Translations under genes and position numbers: made by a program | Assembly (NCBI GenBank): GCA_041738285.1 | Contig: JBGSQB010000102.1 | Location: forward strand, 1-25,591 | DNA: 25,591 bases | Reading direction: 5' to 3' | From: SZUA-521 sp041738285 | GTDB lineage: Bacteria; Pseudomonadota; Gammaproteobacteria; Pseudomonadales; Azotimanducaceae | The notes under the pieces: generated by a model | The model's database searches: none | What the model was told of the DNA's origin: nothing | What the model saw: the letters and a program-made list of their open reading frames with translations, nothing else | In this document: positions 8,055-15,508 of the stretch, piece after piece | How the letters are laid out: each line of letters begins with the position of its first letter | Position numbering within the stretch: the stretch's first letter is position 1

Positions 8055-9038
8055 CTAGAACAGGCTGAGCGTTCGATCGATCACCCAGTAGCTGGCAATA
8101 CAGCCGATGCCATAGGCCGCGGCGCCGGAGAGGCGGCTCGGGTCCATCAGGCGCAATCTGCGCCACATCGTACCGAGTGCGACCACACTTGCGATAAATG
8201 CGAGTTGCCCGACCTCGACGCCCACGTTGAAAAAGAGCAGGGCGATCGGAATGTCCGCTCGCGGCAAGCCCACTTCCGCCAGCGCGCCTGCGAAGCCGAA
8301 CCCATGCAGCAGGCCAAAGGCGAAGGCCACCAGCCACGGTTTGCGATAAGCAAGGCTGCCGTGTCCGGCGCGGATTCGCAGCACTTCGAGTGCGAGAAAG
8401 ACGATCGACAACGCGATCACTGCTTCCACGGGACCTTGCGGTACGTCCACCCAACCCAAGGTTGCAGCGCCGAGGGTCAGGCTGTGTGCCACGGTGAACG
8501 CGGTGATGGTCTTGATGGCAACCCAGGTGCCGGCCACGATCAGCAGCAATCCGAATACGAACAACAGGTGATCGATGCCGAGCAGGATGTGCTCGATGCC
8601 GAGCACGAGATAGTCCAGCGCGATCTGCCACGCCGGTGGTGGTACGTCGATCACGAGTTCCGGGCGATCCGGCTTCAGCATGGCGGTCTCGACATGATTC
8701 GGCATGTCGATGCGCACCAGCACGTCGGTCAGCGTGGTCGCCAGTCCCTCGATGCGAATCCGCGCGCCGGCAAGTCCCGCGGCGCCACAGTCCACATGCC
8801 GACGCTCTATGAGCGATGCGGCTACGCTTTGCCGCGAGACAGGGACAGTGTCGCGACAATGCGCTGGCAGCACCGGTTCGATCGGCAACACCAAGCCGTC
8901 GCGCATCGGCGCTTTCCAAAGCACGTCGTAGCCGGCCTCAGCTGCGCGAATTTCGAGATAGCCGGGCCGCACTTCGTGCGCGCTCGCAGCCATCGACAGT
9001 GTCAAGAGAAAACTGCAGGCGATGACGAGACGCATCAT
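8055..9038 (-). CDS. HupE/UreJ-type membrane protein
   Basis: A 327-residue exported membrane protein. It has a signal peptide ending near SAHEVRPG, a periplasmic domain of about 125 residues, then about six hydrophobic segments. The HupE/UreJ signatures are HILLGIDHLLFVFGLLL (H-x4-G-x-D-H) and KTITAFTVAHSLTL, with a later FGLLHGFGFAGAL. Family members are thought to be nickel or cobalt permeases, but this periplasmic-domain subgroup (HupE/UreJ_2 type) is not well characterised. Two ATGs (9038 and 9035) are possible; the first overlaps the PPIase stop by 4 nt (ATGA). It is the last gene of a long minus-strand array. No hydrogenase or urease genes are nearby, so the metal role is open. Confidence 0.82.
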   Translation of the reverse strand: MMRLVIACSFLLTLSMAASAHEVRPGYLEIRAAEAGYDVLWKAPMRDGLVLPIEPVLPAHCRDTVPVSRQSVAASLIERRHVDCGAAGLAGARIRIEGLATTLTDVLVRIDMPNHVETAMLKPDRPELVIDVPPPAWQIALDYLVLGIEHILLGIDHLLFVFGLLLIVAGTWVAIKTITAFTVAHSLTLGAATLGWVDVPQGPVEAVIALSIVFLALEVLRIRAGHGSLAYRKPWLVAFAFGLLHGFGFAGALAEVGLPRADIPIALLFFNVGVEVGQLAFIASVVALGTMWRRLRLMDPSRLSGAAAYGIGCIASYWVIDRTLSLF

Positions 9039-9856
9039 CGGGCGGCCTCAGTCTGCGCATCGACGATCGTGTAGCGCGCTTTGATTTCGTCGAGCACTGC
9101 CGCGTTCAGACGCCGTCTTTCACTGTCCATGTAGGCGGCCAGGACGTCGGTTCTGACCGCTGCGAATTCCGGTTCCGGTGGCACGGTCTTGGCAACGATC
9201 CGCACCAGATGGTAGCCATAGCCGGATCGAACCGGGCCCTGCCAATCGGACGCAGGCAGGGCGAACAGCGCGGCACCGAACTCCCGGCCGAACAGGCGCG
9301 AGACCTCATCTTCGGTCACGTCGGCATAGTCATGACGCAACATGAATGGGTCGCCCTGGTCCGGGGCCCGATCGAGTTCACCAAGGGACTCAAGTGTCGA
9401 TTGCGCATCGGCTTGCGCGTTGTCGCGCCGATCGCTGCTGAAGTAGATGTGGGTAAAGCTGAGTATCGGTGGTGAACGGAATCGCTCGCGGTGCTGTTCG
9501 AAGAAGGCGACGAGTGCTGCGTCCGCGGGCTCAGTCGGCGCGGCCGTATCCTCGATCAGAAACTGCATCTTCTGGGCCAGGCGCCGGCGCACGATGGTGT
9601 CATCGACGTCGAGCCCCAGCGCGACCGCTTCGCGGTAGAGGATCTCTTCTTCGACGTGGGCATCGACGAGTCCCGCAAGCTCTTCGGGTGTGGGCGGGCG
9701 CCGCCACTGGCCGGCGAACACCTGCTCCAAGCGGTCGACCTGGCCTGCCGTGACCGTGATCGTGCGCGAGTCGTCGGTGCCGCCACCGAATACACCGTTG
9801 AGCACGAAGATCAGTGTGCCGGCGGCCAGAAAGTGAAACAGCGGTTCGCGAAGCAT
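9035..9856 (-). CDS. Membrane-anchored parvulin-type peptidyl-prolyl isomerase
   Basis: A 273-residue protein with an N-terminal membrane anchor (FHFLAAGTLIFVLNGVFG, about 7-24). A SurA/PpiC-like helical region follows (EEILYREAVALGLDVDDTIVRRRLAQKM). The parvulin domain covers about residues 120-235, including FTHIYFSS and the closing strand GYGYHLVRI. It should sit in the inner membrane facing the periplasm and assist folding or insertion of a client. Its stop overlaps the hupE-like start, and PPIase-HupE/UreJ pairs are a known gene neighbourhood, so that membrane protein is the natural client. Upstream, the GNAT stop is only 2 nt from its ATG, which ties this pair to the kamA/ATP-grasp array. 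Confidence 0.82.
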   Translation of the reverse strand: MLREPLFHFLAAGTLIFVLNGVFGGGTDDSRTITVTAGQVDRLEQVFAGQWRRPPTPEELAGLVDAHVEEEILYREAVALGLDVDDTIVRRRLAQKMQFLIEDTAAPTEPADAALVAFFEQHRERFRSPPILSFTHIYFSSDRRDNAQADAQSTLESLGELDRAPDQGDPFMLRHDYADVTEDEVSRLFGREFGAALFALPASDWQGPVRSGYGYHLVRIVAKTVPPEPEFAAVRTDVLAAYMDSERRRLNAAVLDEIKARYTIVDAQTEAAR

Positions 9857-9858
9857 AC

Positions 9859-10347
9859 CTACAGCACCTTTACGAAAATGACTTTGCCATCACCGGGCGC
9901 ATAGAAGTCGGGCAGCTCGGCGCCGATCTCGTAGCCGCTTGCGAGATAGAAAGCGCGGGTGGGCGCGTATTGGGCGCGGCCGGCGGTCTCCACATACAGA
10001 CGCGTGCCCGATTGCGCCGCGATGTCGCGCTCCGCCTGGGCGAGTAGCAGTCGACCGACGCCCTTGCCCTGACAAGCCGGGTCGACCGCGATCCAGTACA
10101 ACTCCCAGCTCGACACTGTCATTTCGTTGTATCCGTAGCAGGCATAGCCAAGGGTCGTTGCGCCCTCATCGGCGAACAGGAAGTGGTAGTCCGAGGCAGT
10201 TCCGTTGGCGAGTCGGTCGTCCACCAGTTCCACGGCGACATCCGCCTCCGGCGGATGGAACATATCGGTTGCCACGACGATTGCGCGTACGCGGTCGCGG
10301 TCGGCCGGTGTCGCTTCGGCGCGCAGGGTGATTGCATTCGATGTCAT
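9859..10347 (-). CDS. Stand-alone GNAT N-acetyltransferase
   Basis: A 162-residue GNAT-fold enzyme. Acetyl-CoA motif A is clear in WIAVDPACQGKGVGRLLLAQ (Q-x-x-G-x-G pattern, about residues 87-105), preceded by a beta-4 strand with SWELYWI. GFYLASGYE-like motif B is represented by RAFYLASGYEIGAELPDFY. It transfers acetyl from acetyl-CoA to an amine on a small molecule, peptide or protein. Its ATG overlaps the GNAT-HDAC stop by 4 nt (ATGA), so it is translationally coupled to the aminomutase/ATP-grasp cluster. AblB-type GNATs acetylate beta-lysine made by a KamA enzyme; whether this GNAT does the same is a hypothesis. Confidence 0.85.
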   Translation of the reverse strand: MTSNAITLRAEATPADRDRVRAIVVATDMFHPPEADVAVELVDDRLANGTASDYHFLFADEGATTLGYACYGYNEMTVSSWELYWIAVDPACQGKGVGRLLLAQAERDIAAQSGTRLYVETAGRAQYAPTRAFYLASGYEIGAELPDFYAPGDGKVIFVKVL

Positions 10348-12095
10348 CTGCGTGCGGCGACCTTCTTGGTTCGTGCCTCGACGCCCATCAAGCCGGTGAA
10401 AAAGCGCCGCACGTTCACACCGAGGGTGCGGGTACGGTAGCCACCTTCCTGAATGACCAGCGTCGGCAGCTTCATGTCCGCGACCAGTCGACCATTGGCC
10501 TCGAAGTCATCGGCGTTGAGGGACCACGAACCCGTCGGATCGCCGCGACCGGTGTCCAGACCCAGGGCGAGTATCAGGAAGTCGGGCTTGAACGTGTCGA
10601 TGCGCTTCAGCGCTTTCGTCAAGGCTTCGCGGTACTGCTCACCGTTGCGTGACTCTGGCAAAGGCATGTTGATGTTGTAACCCTTGCCTTCGCCTTCACC
10701 AGTTTCGCTCTCGTGCCCGGAGAAGTAGGGATAGGCGAACGACGGATGGCCGTGAATCGACACAGTCATCACGTCGCTGCGGTGGTAGAAGATGTCCTGC
10801 TGACCATTGCCGTGGTGATAGTCGACGTCGAGGATGGCAACGCGGCCGAGTGCCGACAGCCGATGGGCAGCAATGGCGTTGTTGTTGAAGTAACAGAAGC
10901 CGCCGAAGGCGCGTCGTTCGGCGTGATGGCCCGGCGGTCGAACCAGTGCGTAGGCATACCGCGCGCCGGCGGCGACCGCGTCTGCTGCCGTCAGCGCGCA
11001 GTCAACCGCCTCGCGGGCAGCCAGGTAGGCAGACTCATTCAATGGCGTGAACGTATCGATGCAGTAGTAGCCCGCCTGCATGCCCAGATCCTTCGGCGGT
11101 TTGTTCGAATTGCGGATGGGGAATACGTAGGGATACACGGATTTTTCCGGCGTCACGCCCTTGCAGACCTTGGCCAGATACTTGACCAGGGCCGCGTCGT
11201 GCACGGCGGTAATGTGCCGATCCGCATAGTCTTTGGCGGGTACGCGCTTGAACAAACCCGTCGGCTCCAGATCTTTGAGGATCGCCCGGATGCGCACAGG
11301 TGCTTCCACATATCCGCGGTCGCGGACGTGATGAATCTGGTGCTTGTCGTTCACCACCAGCACGATCGGATTTTTTGCGGCAGGCTGCTGAGTTCGTGCA
11401 CCCTTGGTATAGCGGGGGCCGCGGATGTGTACCGGATCGTGCTTGATCGATCCGACCACAGCCTCGACGTACTCGGGAGGGCAGAGGTCGGCGTACTTGC
11501 GTTCGAGGATGGCGCGCATCACTTTGCGCGCGACGCTGCGCTTCAATGGCGTGCCGCGGTCCAGGTCGTCATACACGAGGTGCGGCATGTCGACACCGCC
11601 CGGCTTGAGCGGTCGTTCGTATTCGGTATCGATGATGGGACGTGCACCGAACTGTTCGTAGAAGCGCAGCCGTGAGCGATTCTGACGCAGCAAGTCCTGC
11701 GTGCTGGTGCTGTCGTCTTCGTCGGGGGCGCACTCGAAGAAAAGACCGTTCTTGCCGAGTTCAAAGGCTTCCTCGCGCACACGCTGATACAGCGCGCCAC
11801 CAATGCCGCGACTGGTCAATCCCCGATCCGCGGCGATGAAGTCGAGATAGGAAAAGTCGGCGACCGGATCATGCATCAACACGGCGAAACCGAGGAGCGC
11901 GCCGCGCGCGTCTTCGGCGACGTAGAGAATGGTCTTGAAACGCTTGGCAAAGGGATTGAGCAGTTGCGCGCGCACCGCACCGATCTCGTCCTCGTCGAGG
12001 CCGGGAAACTGCAGCCGCAGGATCTTCTCCACCTCCGCCAATGCCTCTCGATTCTGGGGATGCAGGTCATCGTGAATCGGGCGGATGCGGAACAT
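10344..12095 (-). CDS. GNAT-histone deacetylase-family (acetylpolyamine amidohydrolase-like) fusion
   Basis: A 583-residue two-domain enzyme. Residues ~1-200 form a GNAT domain with motif A at RGLTSRGIGGALYQRV. From about residue 245 an HDAC/AcuC/APAH-family domain follows: RPPGHHAER (His390-His391), ILDVDYHHGNGQ (Asp423, Asp425, His427), ALGLDTGRGDPTG (Asp514), then QEGGYRTRTLGVNV with the catalytic Tyr loop. These are the zinc ligands and charge-relay histidines of active family members, so the domain looks catalytically intact. The family removes acetyl groups from lysine side chains or polyamines. The start is ATG 12095, which overlaps the upstream ATP-grasp stop (TGATG); the longer frame up to 12227 is rejected because it lies inside that gene. 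One polypeptide thus pairs acetylation and deacetylation. Confidence 0.85.
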   Translation of the reverse strand: MFRIRPIHDDLHPQNREALAEVEKILRLQFPGLDEDEIGAVRAQLLNPFAKRFKTILYVAEDARGALLGFAVLMHDPVADFSYLDFIAADRGLTSRGIGGALYQRVREEAFELGKNGLFFECAPDEDDSTSTQDLLRQNRSRLRFYEQFGARPIIDTEYERPLKPGGVDMPHLVYDDLDRGTPLKRSVARKVMRAILERKYADLCPPEYVEAVVGSIKHDPVHIRGPRYTKGARTQQPAAKNPIVLVVNDKHQIHHVRDRGYVEAPVRIRAILKDLEPTGLFKRVPAKDYADRHITAVHDAALVKYLAKVCKGVTPEKSVYPYVFPIRNSNKPPKDLGMQAGYYCIDTFTPLNESAYLAAREAVDCALTAADAVAAGARYAYALVRPPGHHAERRAFGGFCYFNNNAIAAHRLSALGRVAILDVDYHHGNGQQDIFYHRSDVMTVSIHGHPSFAYPYFSGHESETGEGEGKGYNINMPLPESRNGEQYREALTKALKRIDTFKPDFLILALGLDTGRGDPTGSWSLNADDFEANGRLVADMKLPTLVIQEGGYRTRTLGVNVRRFFTGLMGVEARTKKVAARR

Positions 12096-13072
12096 CAGTA
12101 ATCCTTCATTGCGGCGCGCACGATGTGTGCGATCGCCTCGGTATACGGTATGCCTGCCTGATGCAAGGCTGCGGCGAATCCTGCGTCGGGGGCGATGCAG
12201 GGGTTCGTGTTGACTTCGAGAATCCACGGTCCGTCGGCGTCCACCCGGAAATCGACGCGGGCATAGCCTGCAAGCTGCAGCGCATCGAATGCATCCAGCG
12301 CAAGTCTTGAAAGCTCATTGACCAGCGCTCGATCACCCGACTCGAAGTCGAATCGGCGCGGAGTGTTCTGGTATTCGAACGAAGTCTCGTCCCACTTGGC
12401 GCGATAGCCTACCAGACGGAGCGCACCAGTCGGGAAGGCGGAGAAGTCGATCTCTGCCGCGGGTAGTACTCGGACGCCGTCTTCGAACTCGATCACGGAC
12501 AGATTGAACTCGCGACCGTCGATGAAGCGCTCGGCGAAGCACGGCCGCTGTTGGGCGCGTGTGGCATTGGCTACGGCCCGAGCGAGCACATCCGGGTCAT
12601 CGTAAAACGCGATGGCATCGGCCTCGAGACCGATCGATGCATGTTCAAACCGGCTCTTGATGATGTACCGGCCGGCTCGGAAGTGACCGGCTGGCCGATT
12701 CGTACACCACTGCGGCGTCGGCAGTTGCAGACGTACGAACAGTGCCTTGGCGGCGCACTTGTCGTTCGACAGGGCGATGGCCGCTGCAGGTGAGCCGGTA
12801 TAGGGCACACCCAAGCCGTCGATCAGGGCCGGCGCGCCGACCGCTGCAGCATCCGAACCGGCGATCGACTCGACCAGATTGAATATCAGTTGTGGGCGTG
12901 CCTGCTCGATGGCTCGCCGCATGCGCGGCAGGTCTCCGTCCAGTGCATACACCACGACGTCATGGCCGAGTGACCCGAGCGCTGCCGACACCGCGGCGGC
13001 TTGAACGAGGGTGTCCTGCGCGTCCGGCGGCGCCGTGGCCGGCACCGCGTCGTGCAACATCAACACTTTCAT
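12095..13072 (-). CDS. ATP-grasp ligase, D-Ala-D-Ala ligase-like (2 of 2)
   Basis: A 325-residue ATP-grasp enzyme with a Ddl-type layout. An N-terminal domain ends in LIFNLVESIAG and VPYTGSPAAAIALSNDK. The central ATP-grasp lobe has YIIKSRFEHASIG (ATP-binding lysine) and GREFNLSVIEF. The C-terminal metal-binding block is VDFRVDADGPWILEVNTNP, which keeps the Asp, Glu and Asn that hold Mg-ATP. It should form an acyl-phosphate and join it to an amine. The N-terminal HGxxGE motif of true Ddl is replaced, so D-alanine is unlikely to be the substrate. It starts 9 nt after the other ATP-grasp gene, and its stop overlaps the GNAT-HDAC start by 1 nt. It resembles its neighbour only in family motifs and is not a recent tandem copy. 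Confidence 0.8.
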   Translation of the reverse strand: MKVLMLHDAVPATAPPDAQDTLVQAAAVSAALGSLGHDVVVYALDGDLPRMRRAIEQARPQLIFNLVESIAGSDAAAVGAPALIDGLGVPYTGSPAAAIALSNDKCAAKALFVRLQLPTPQWCTNRPAGHFRAGRYIIKSRFEHASIGLEADAIAFYDDPDVLARAVANATRAQQRPCFAERFIDGREFNLSVIEFEDGVRVLPAAEIDFSAFPTGALRLVGYRAKWDETSFEYQNTPRRFDFESGDRALVNELSRLALDAFDALQLAGYARVDFRVDADGPWILEVNTNPCIAPDAGFAAALHQAGIPYTEAIAHIVRAAMKDY

Positions 13073-13081
13073 CGACTGCCG

Positions 13082-14083
13082 CTACGCGGCGCGTACGCGA
13101 GCGTTGGGAATACGTTTGGCGGCAGACTCGATGATGGCCCCGATCAGGCTCGGGTAAGACATGCCCACGGCGGTCGCGATCATCGGCAGGTCCGAATGGC
13201 TCGGGTGAAGACCGGCAAGCGGGTTCACCTCGAGGAACATCGGATTGCCGCAGTCATCGCAGCGCAGATCGACCCGGCCGCCGTCACGACACCCGAGTAC
13301 ACGCCAGGCAGCCAGCGCGATTGCCTCGGACCGAGACACGAGCGGATCTGCCGCGGTCACATGGCGGTACTCGACCAGGGCTTCGCATTCTTCCTTGTTC
13401 ACATAGGAATAGACGTCGGCTTCGGCCTGTTCGCGCAGGACAATCTCGATGCTGCCGAGCGCATACGCATCCGCACCGGTGCCGATGATGCCGACGGTGA
13501 ACTCGCGGCCGGGCAGGAATGATTCCAGCAATACGGGCTGTCGATAGCGGTGGCGCAATTCGGTGACCACGTCCGCGAGGTCTGCAAAGTCACGGATCAC
13601 CGAGCGCGGCGTCACACCTTTGCCGGTGCCTTCGGCGACCGGTTTGGCCAAGAGCGGCAGCGACAGCTCGAGAGCATCGAGGTCGGTGTTCTGCTCGATG
13701 ACGGCGAAGTCTGCGGTCGGGATACCCGCGGCACGCACGATGTCCTTGCACCAACCCTTGTGCAGGGTCACCGCCGCGGCGAGGGGTTCGGCGAAGGTGT
13801 AGGTGATGCCGAATGCATCGAGGATCGCGGGCACCTGCGCCTCGCGCCCGTAGCCGCTCAGACCCTCGGCGATATTGAACACGAGGTCCCAGCGGTCACC
13901 ACGCGCGAGCCGCGTCACCAGCGCGCGCGCCGAGCCGATGCGATCGACGCTATGCCCCAGCGACTCGATGGCTTCTGCCAGCGAGTCGATGGTGCCCTGC
14001 TGATCGAACTCGGCCGTTTCCTCCTCACTGTATCCTTTGGCCAGGTACTCGGCGCGAAGATCGAAGGTGAAGCCGATGCGCAT
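13082..14083 (-). CDS. ATP-grasp ligase, D-Ala-D-Ala ligase-like (1 of 2)
   Basis: A 333-residue ATP-grasp protein. LVFNIAEGLSGYGREAQVPA corresponds to the Ddl VFNVLHGxxGEDG loop but has lost the His. LLAKPVAEGTGKGV carries the ATP-binding Lys and glycine loop. GREFTVGIIG and GGRVDLRCDDCG with MFLEVNPLAGLHP form the acidic metal site. It is predicted to form an amide or peptide bond with ATP hydrolysis. The best start is ATG at 14083, which shares one base with the kamA TGA (TGATG); a TTG one codon earlier is in frame but less likely. It lies directly after the aminomutase, so beta-lysine or its product is the most economical guess for a substrate. I cannot read the specificity from the sequence. 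Confidence 0.8.
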   Translation of the reverse strand: MRIGFTFDLRAEYLAKGYSEEETAEFDQQGTIDSLAEAIESLGHSVDRIGSARALVTRLARGDRWDLVFNIAEGLSGYGREAQVPAILDAFGITYTFAEPLAAAVTLHKGWCKDIVRAAGIPTADFAVIEQNTDLDALELSLPLLAKPVAEGTGKGVTPRSVIRDFADLADVVTELRHRYRQPVLLESFLPGREFTVGIIGTGADAYALGSIEIVLREQAEADVYSYVNKEECEALVEYRHVTAADPLVSRSEAIALAAWRVLGCRDGGRVDLRCDDCGNPMFLEVNPLAGLHPSHSDLPMIATAVGMSYPSLIGAIIESAAKRIPNARVRAA

Positions 14084-15405
14084 CAATGCCCTCCCACACC
14101 GACGGGATCCGGGTACCGGTACTCCCCGCCCTCGTAGTTGCGCAAGATCAGATCGTCACCGTCGCGGCCGACCACGTAGTTTGGTTGCAGCGGAATTTTG
14201 CCGCCGCCACCGGGCGCATCGACCACGTAGGTGGGTACGCCGTAGCCTGTGGTATGGCCGCGTAACCCCTGGATCAGATCGAGCCCGGTCTGCACGGAGG
14301 TGCGGAAGTGCGCGGACCCGGAGATCGGATCGCACTGATACAGGTAGTAAGGGCGCACGCGCATCAGCAGCAGCCGCTGCATCAGCTCCGTCATCACCGG
14401 CACCGTGTCGTTCACGCCCTTGAGCAGCACCGTCTGCGAACCGATCGGGATGCCTGCATCCGCGAGCCGCGCGCACGCGATGAATGACTCGGGCGTGCAC
14501 TCGTCCGGGTGCAGGTAGTGCACGCTCATCCAGATCGGGTGGTGCTTGCGCAGGACCTTGATCAGGCTCGGCGTGATGCGCTGGGGCAACACGGCAGGCA
14601 TCTTGGTGCCGATTCGGATGAATTCCACATGGGGAATCTCCCGCAGGCGCCCCAGGATGTAGTCGAGCTTGTCATCGGCGAGCGACAGCGGGTCGCCCCC
14701 TGAGATCAGCACGTCGCGGATCGCGGGTGTGCGCCGGATGTAGTCGAACATCGCATCGAGGCGTGCATCCGAAGGTGCGAGCTCGCCGTGGCCGACCACG
14801 CGCGAGCGCGTGCAGTAGCGGCAATAGGTCGTACAGAAGTCGAGCGCCAGGAACAACACCCGATCCGGGTATCGGTGCACGAGCCCGGGCACCGGGCTGT
14901 GACCGTCTTCACCGAGCGGATCGTCGGCTTCACCGGGCGTGCGCAGAAATTCCTGGGTTACGGGAATGACTGTGCGCCGCAGTGCTTGATTCGGCTCGAT
15001 CGGGTCGAGGAGGCTCATGTAATAGGGCGTGATCCCAAGCGGCAGCATCGAGCCCGCCTCGGACAGCGCACGGCGCTCATCCGCGGACAGCTCCATCAGC
15101 TTCTCGATCTGTACCAGTGACTTCACGCGATTGCGTGACTGCCAGCGCCAGTCGTTCCACTCGGCGTCTGTCACGCTCGGGTAGTGCGCCATGCGGAACA
15201 AACGCGTGCGGCGACTTTCGCGCGGCATGCGGGAACGCACGCGCGCACGCTCGAAGCGTGGGTCCAGGTCGCGATGGATGAATGGCGCAGGGCGCGCCGA
15301 GAGATTTTTGACAGTGATTTTTAAGGGTTGCGTCGCTGAGCGACGCGTGGGAGGTTTGTCGTCTTCTTCACCAACAACTTCGGACACTGGTGCCCGTGTG
15401 TTCAC
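14083..15405 (-). CDS. kamA: Lysine 2,3-aminomutase-like radical SAM/PLP enzyme (KamA family)
   Basis: A 440-residue KamA-family enzyme. DAEWNDWRWQSRNRV is the family's N-terminal signature. CTTYCRYC puts the [4Fe-4S] cysteines at 191, 195 and 198 (CxxxCxxC). APGGGGKIPLQPNYVV holds the PLP lysine, Lys403. The two Asp that bind the lysine side chain in Clostridium LAM (Asp293 and Asp330) correspond to Asp359 in YQCD and Asp396 in VVDAP. They keep the same 37-residue spacing, and Asp396 lies 7 residues before the PLP Lys as in LAM. Length fits LAM (~416) rather than EpmB (~340). It likely converts L-lysine to beta-lysine. The start is GTG at 15405, decided by AGGAGA 8 nt upstream. It is the first gene of the array. 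Confidence 0.88.
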   Translation of the reverse strand: MNTRAPVSEVVGEEDDKPPTRRSATQPLKITVKNLSARPAPFIHRDLDPRFERARVRSRMPRESRRTRLFRMAHYPSVTDAEWNDWRWQSRNRVKSLVQIEKLMELSADERRALSEAGSMLPLGITPYYMSLLDPIEPNQALRRTVIPVTQEFLRTPGEADDPLGEDGHSPVPGLVHRYPDRVLFLALDFCTTYCRYCTRSRVVGHGELAPSDARLDAMFDYIRRTPAIRDVLISGGDPLSLADDKLDYILGRLREIPHVEFIRIGTKMPAVLPQRITPSLIKVLRKHHPIWMSVHYLHPDECTPESFIACARLADAGIPIGSQTVLLKGVNDTVPVMTELMQRLLLMRVRPYYLYQCDPISGSAHFRTSVQTGLDLIQGLRGHTTGYGVPTYVVDAPGGGGKIPLQPNYVVGRDGDDLILRNYEGGEYRYPDPVGVGGH

Positions 15406-15413
15406 TGAATAGT

Positions 15414-15419
15414 TCTCCT
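15414..15419 (-). promoter_or_regulatory. Ribosome-binding site fixing the GTG start of kamA
   Basis: AGGAGA on the minus strand ends 8 nt before the GTG at 15405, an optimal distance. No ATG lies at a similar place, so the GTG start is favoured. Confidence 0.7.
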
Positions 15420-15439
15420 AGACACAAGTCATGGATTGA

Positions 15440-15477
15440 CCGGAACCCTCCGGACAGGTCGCCTGTCGCAACGTTGC
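15440..15477. promoter_or_regulatory. Three consecutive dyads in the kamA / transporter divergent intergenic region
   Basis: Within 38 bp are CCGGA-N4-TCCGG (15440-15453), GACAGG-N3-CCTGTC (15453-15467) and the palindrome GCAACGTTGC (15468-15477). The arms are exact. The region lies between the kamA GTG (15405) and the transporter GTG (15509), where shared control of both operons would act. They could be operator half-sites for one or two regulators, or RNA stem-loops in the leader of the transporter mRNA. GC-rich DNA makes short dyads common, so this is a candidate only. I see no convincing sigma-70 promoter beside them. Confidence 0.4.
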
Positions 15478-15508
15478 ACCTGAATTTCTCCAACGAGGTT
15501 CATTCTTA

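Noticed and set aside
12096..12227. Longer N-terminus for the GNAT-HDAC fusion
   Set aside because: The extra 44 residues lie inside the ATP-grasp gene and are Arg-rich, not domain-like. ATG 12095 has a TGATG coupling junction and opens the GNAT domain normally.
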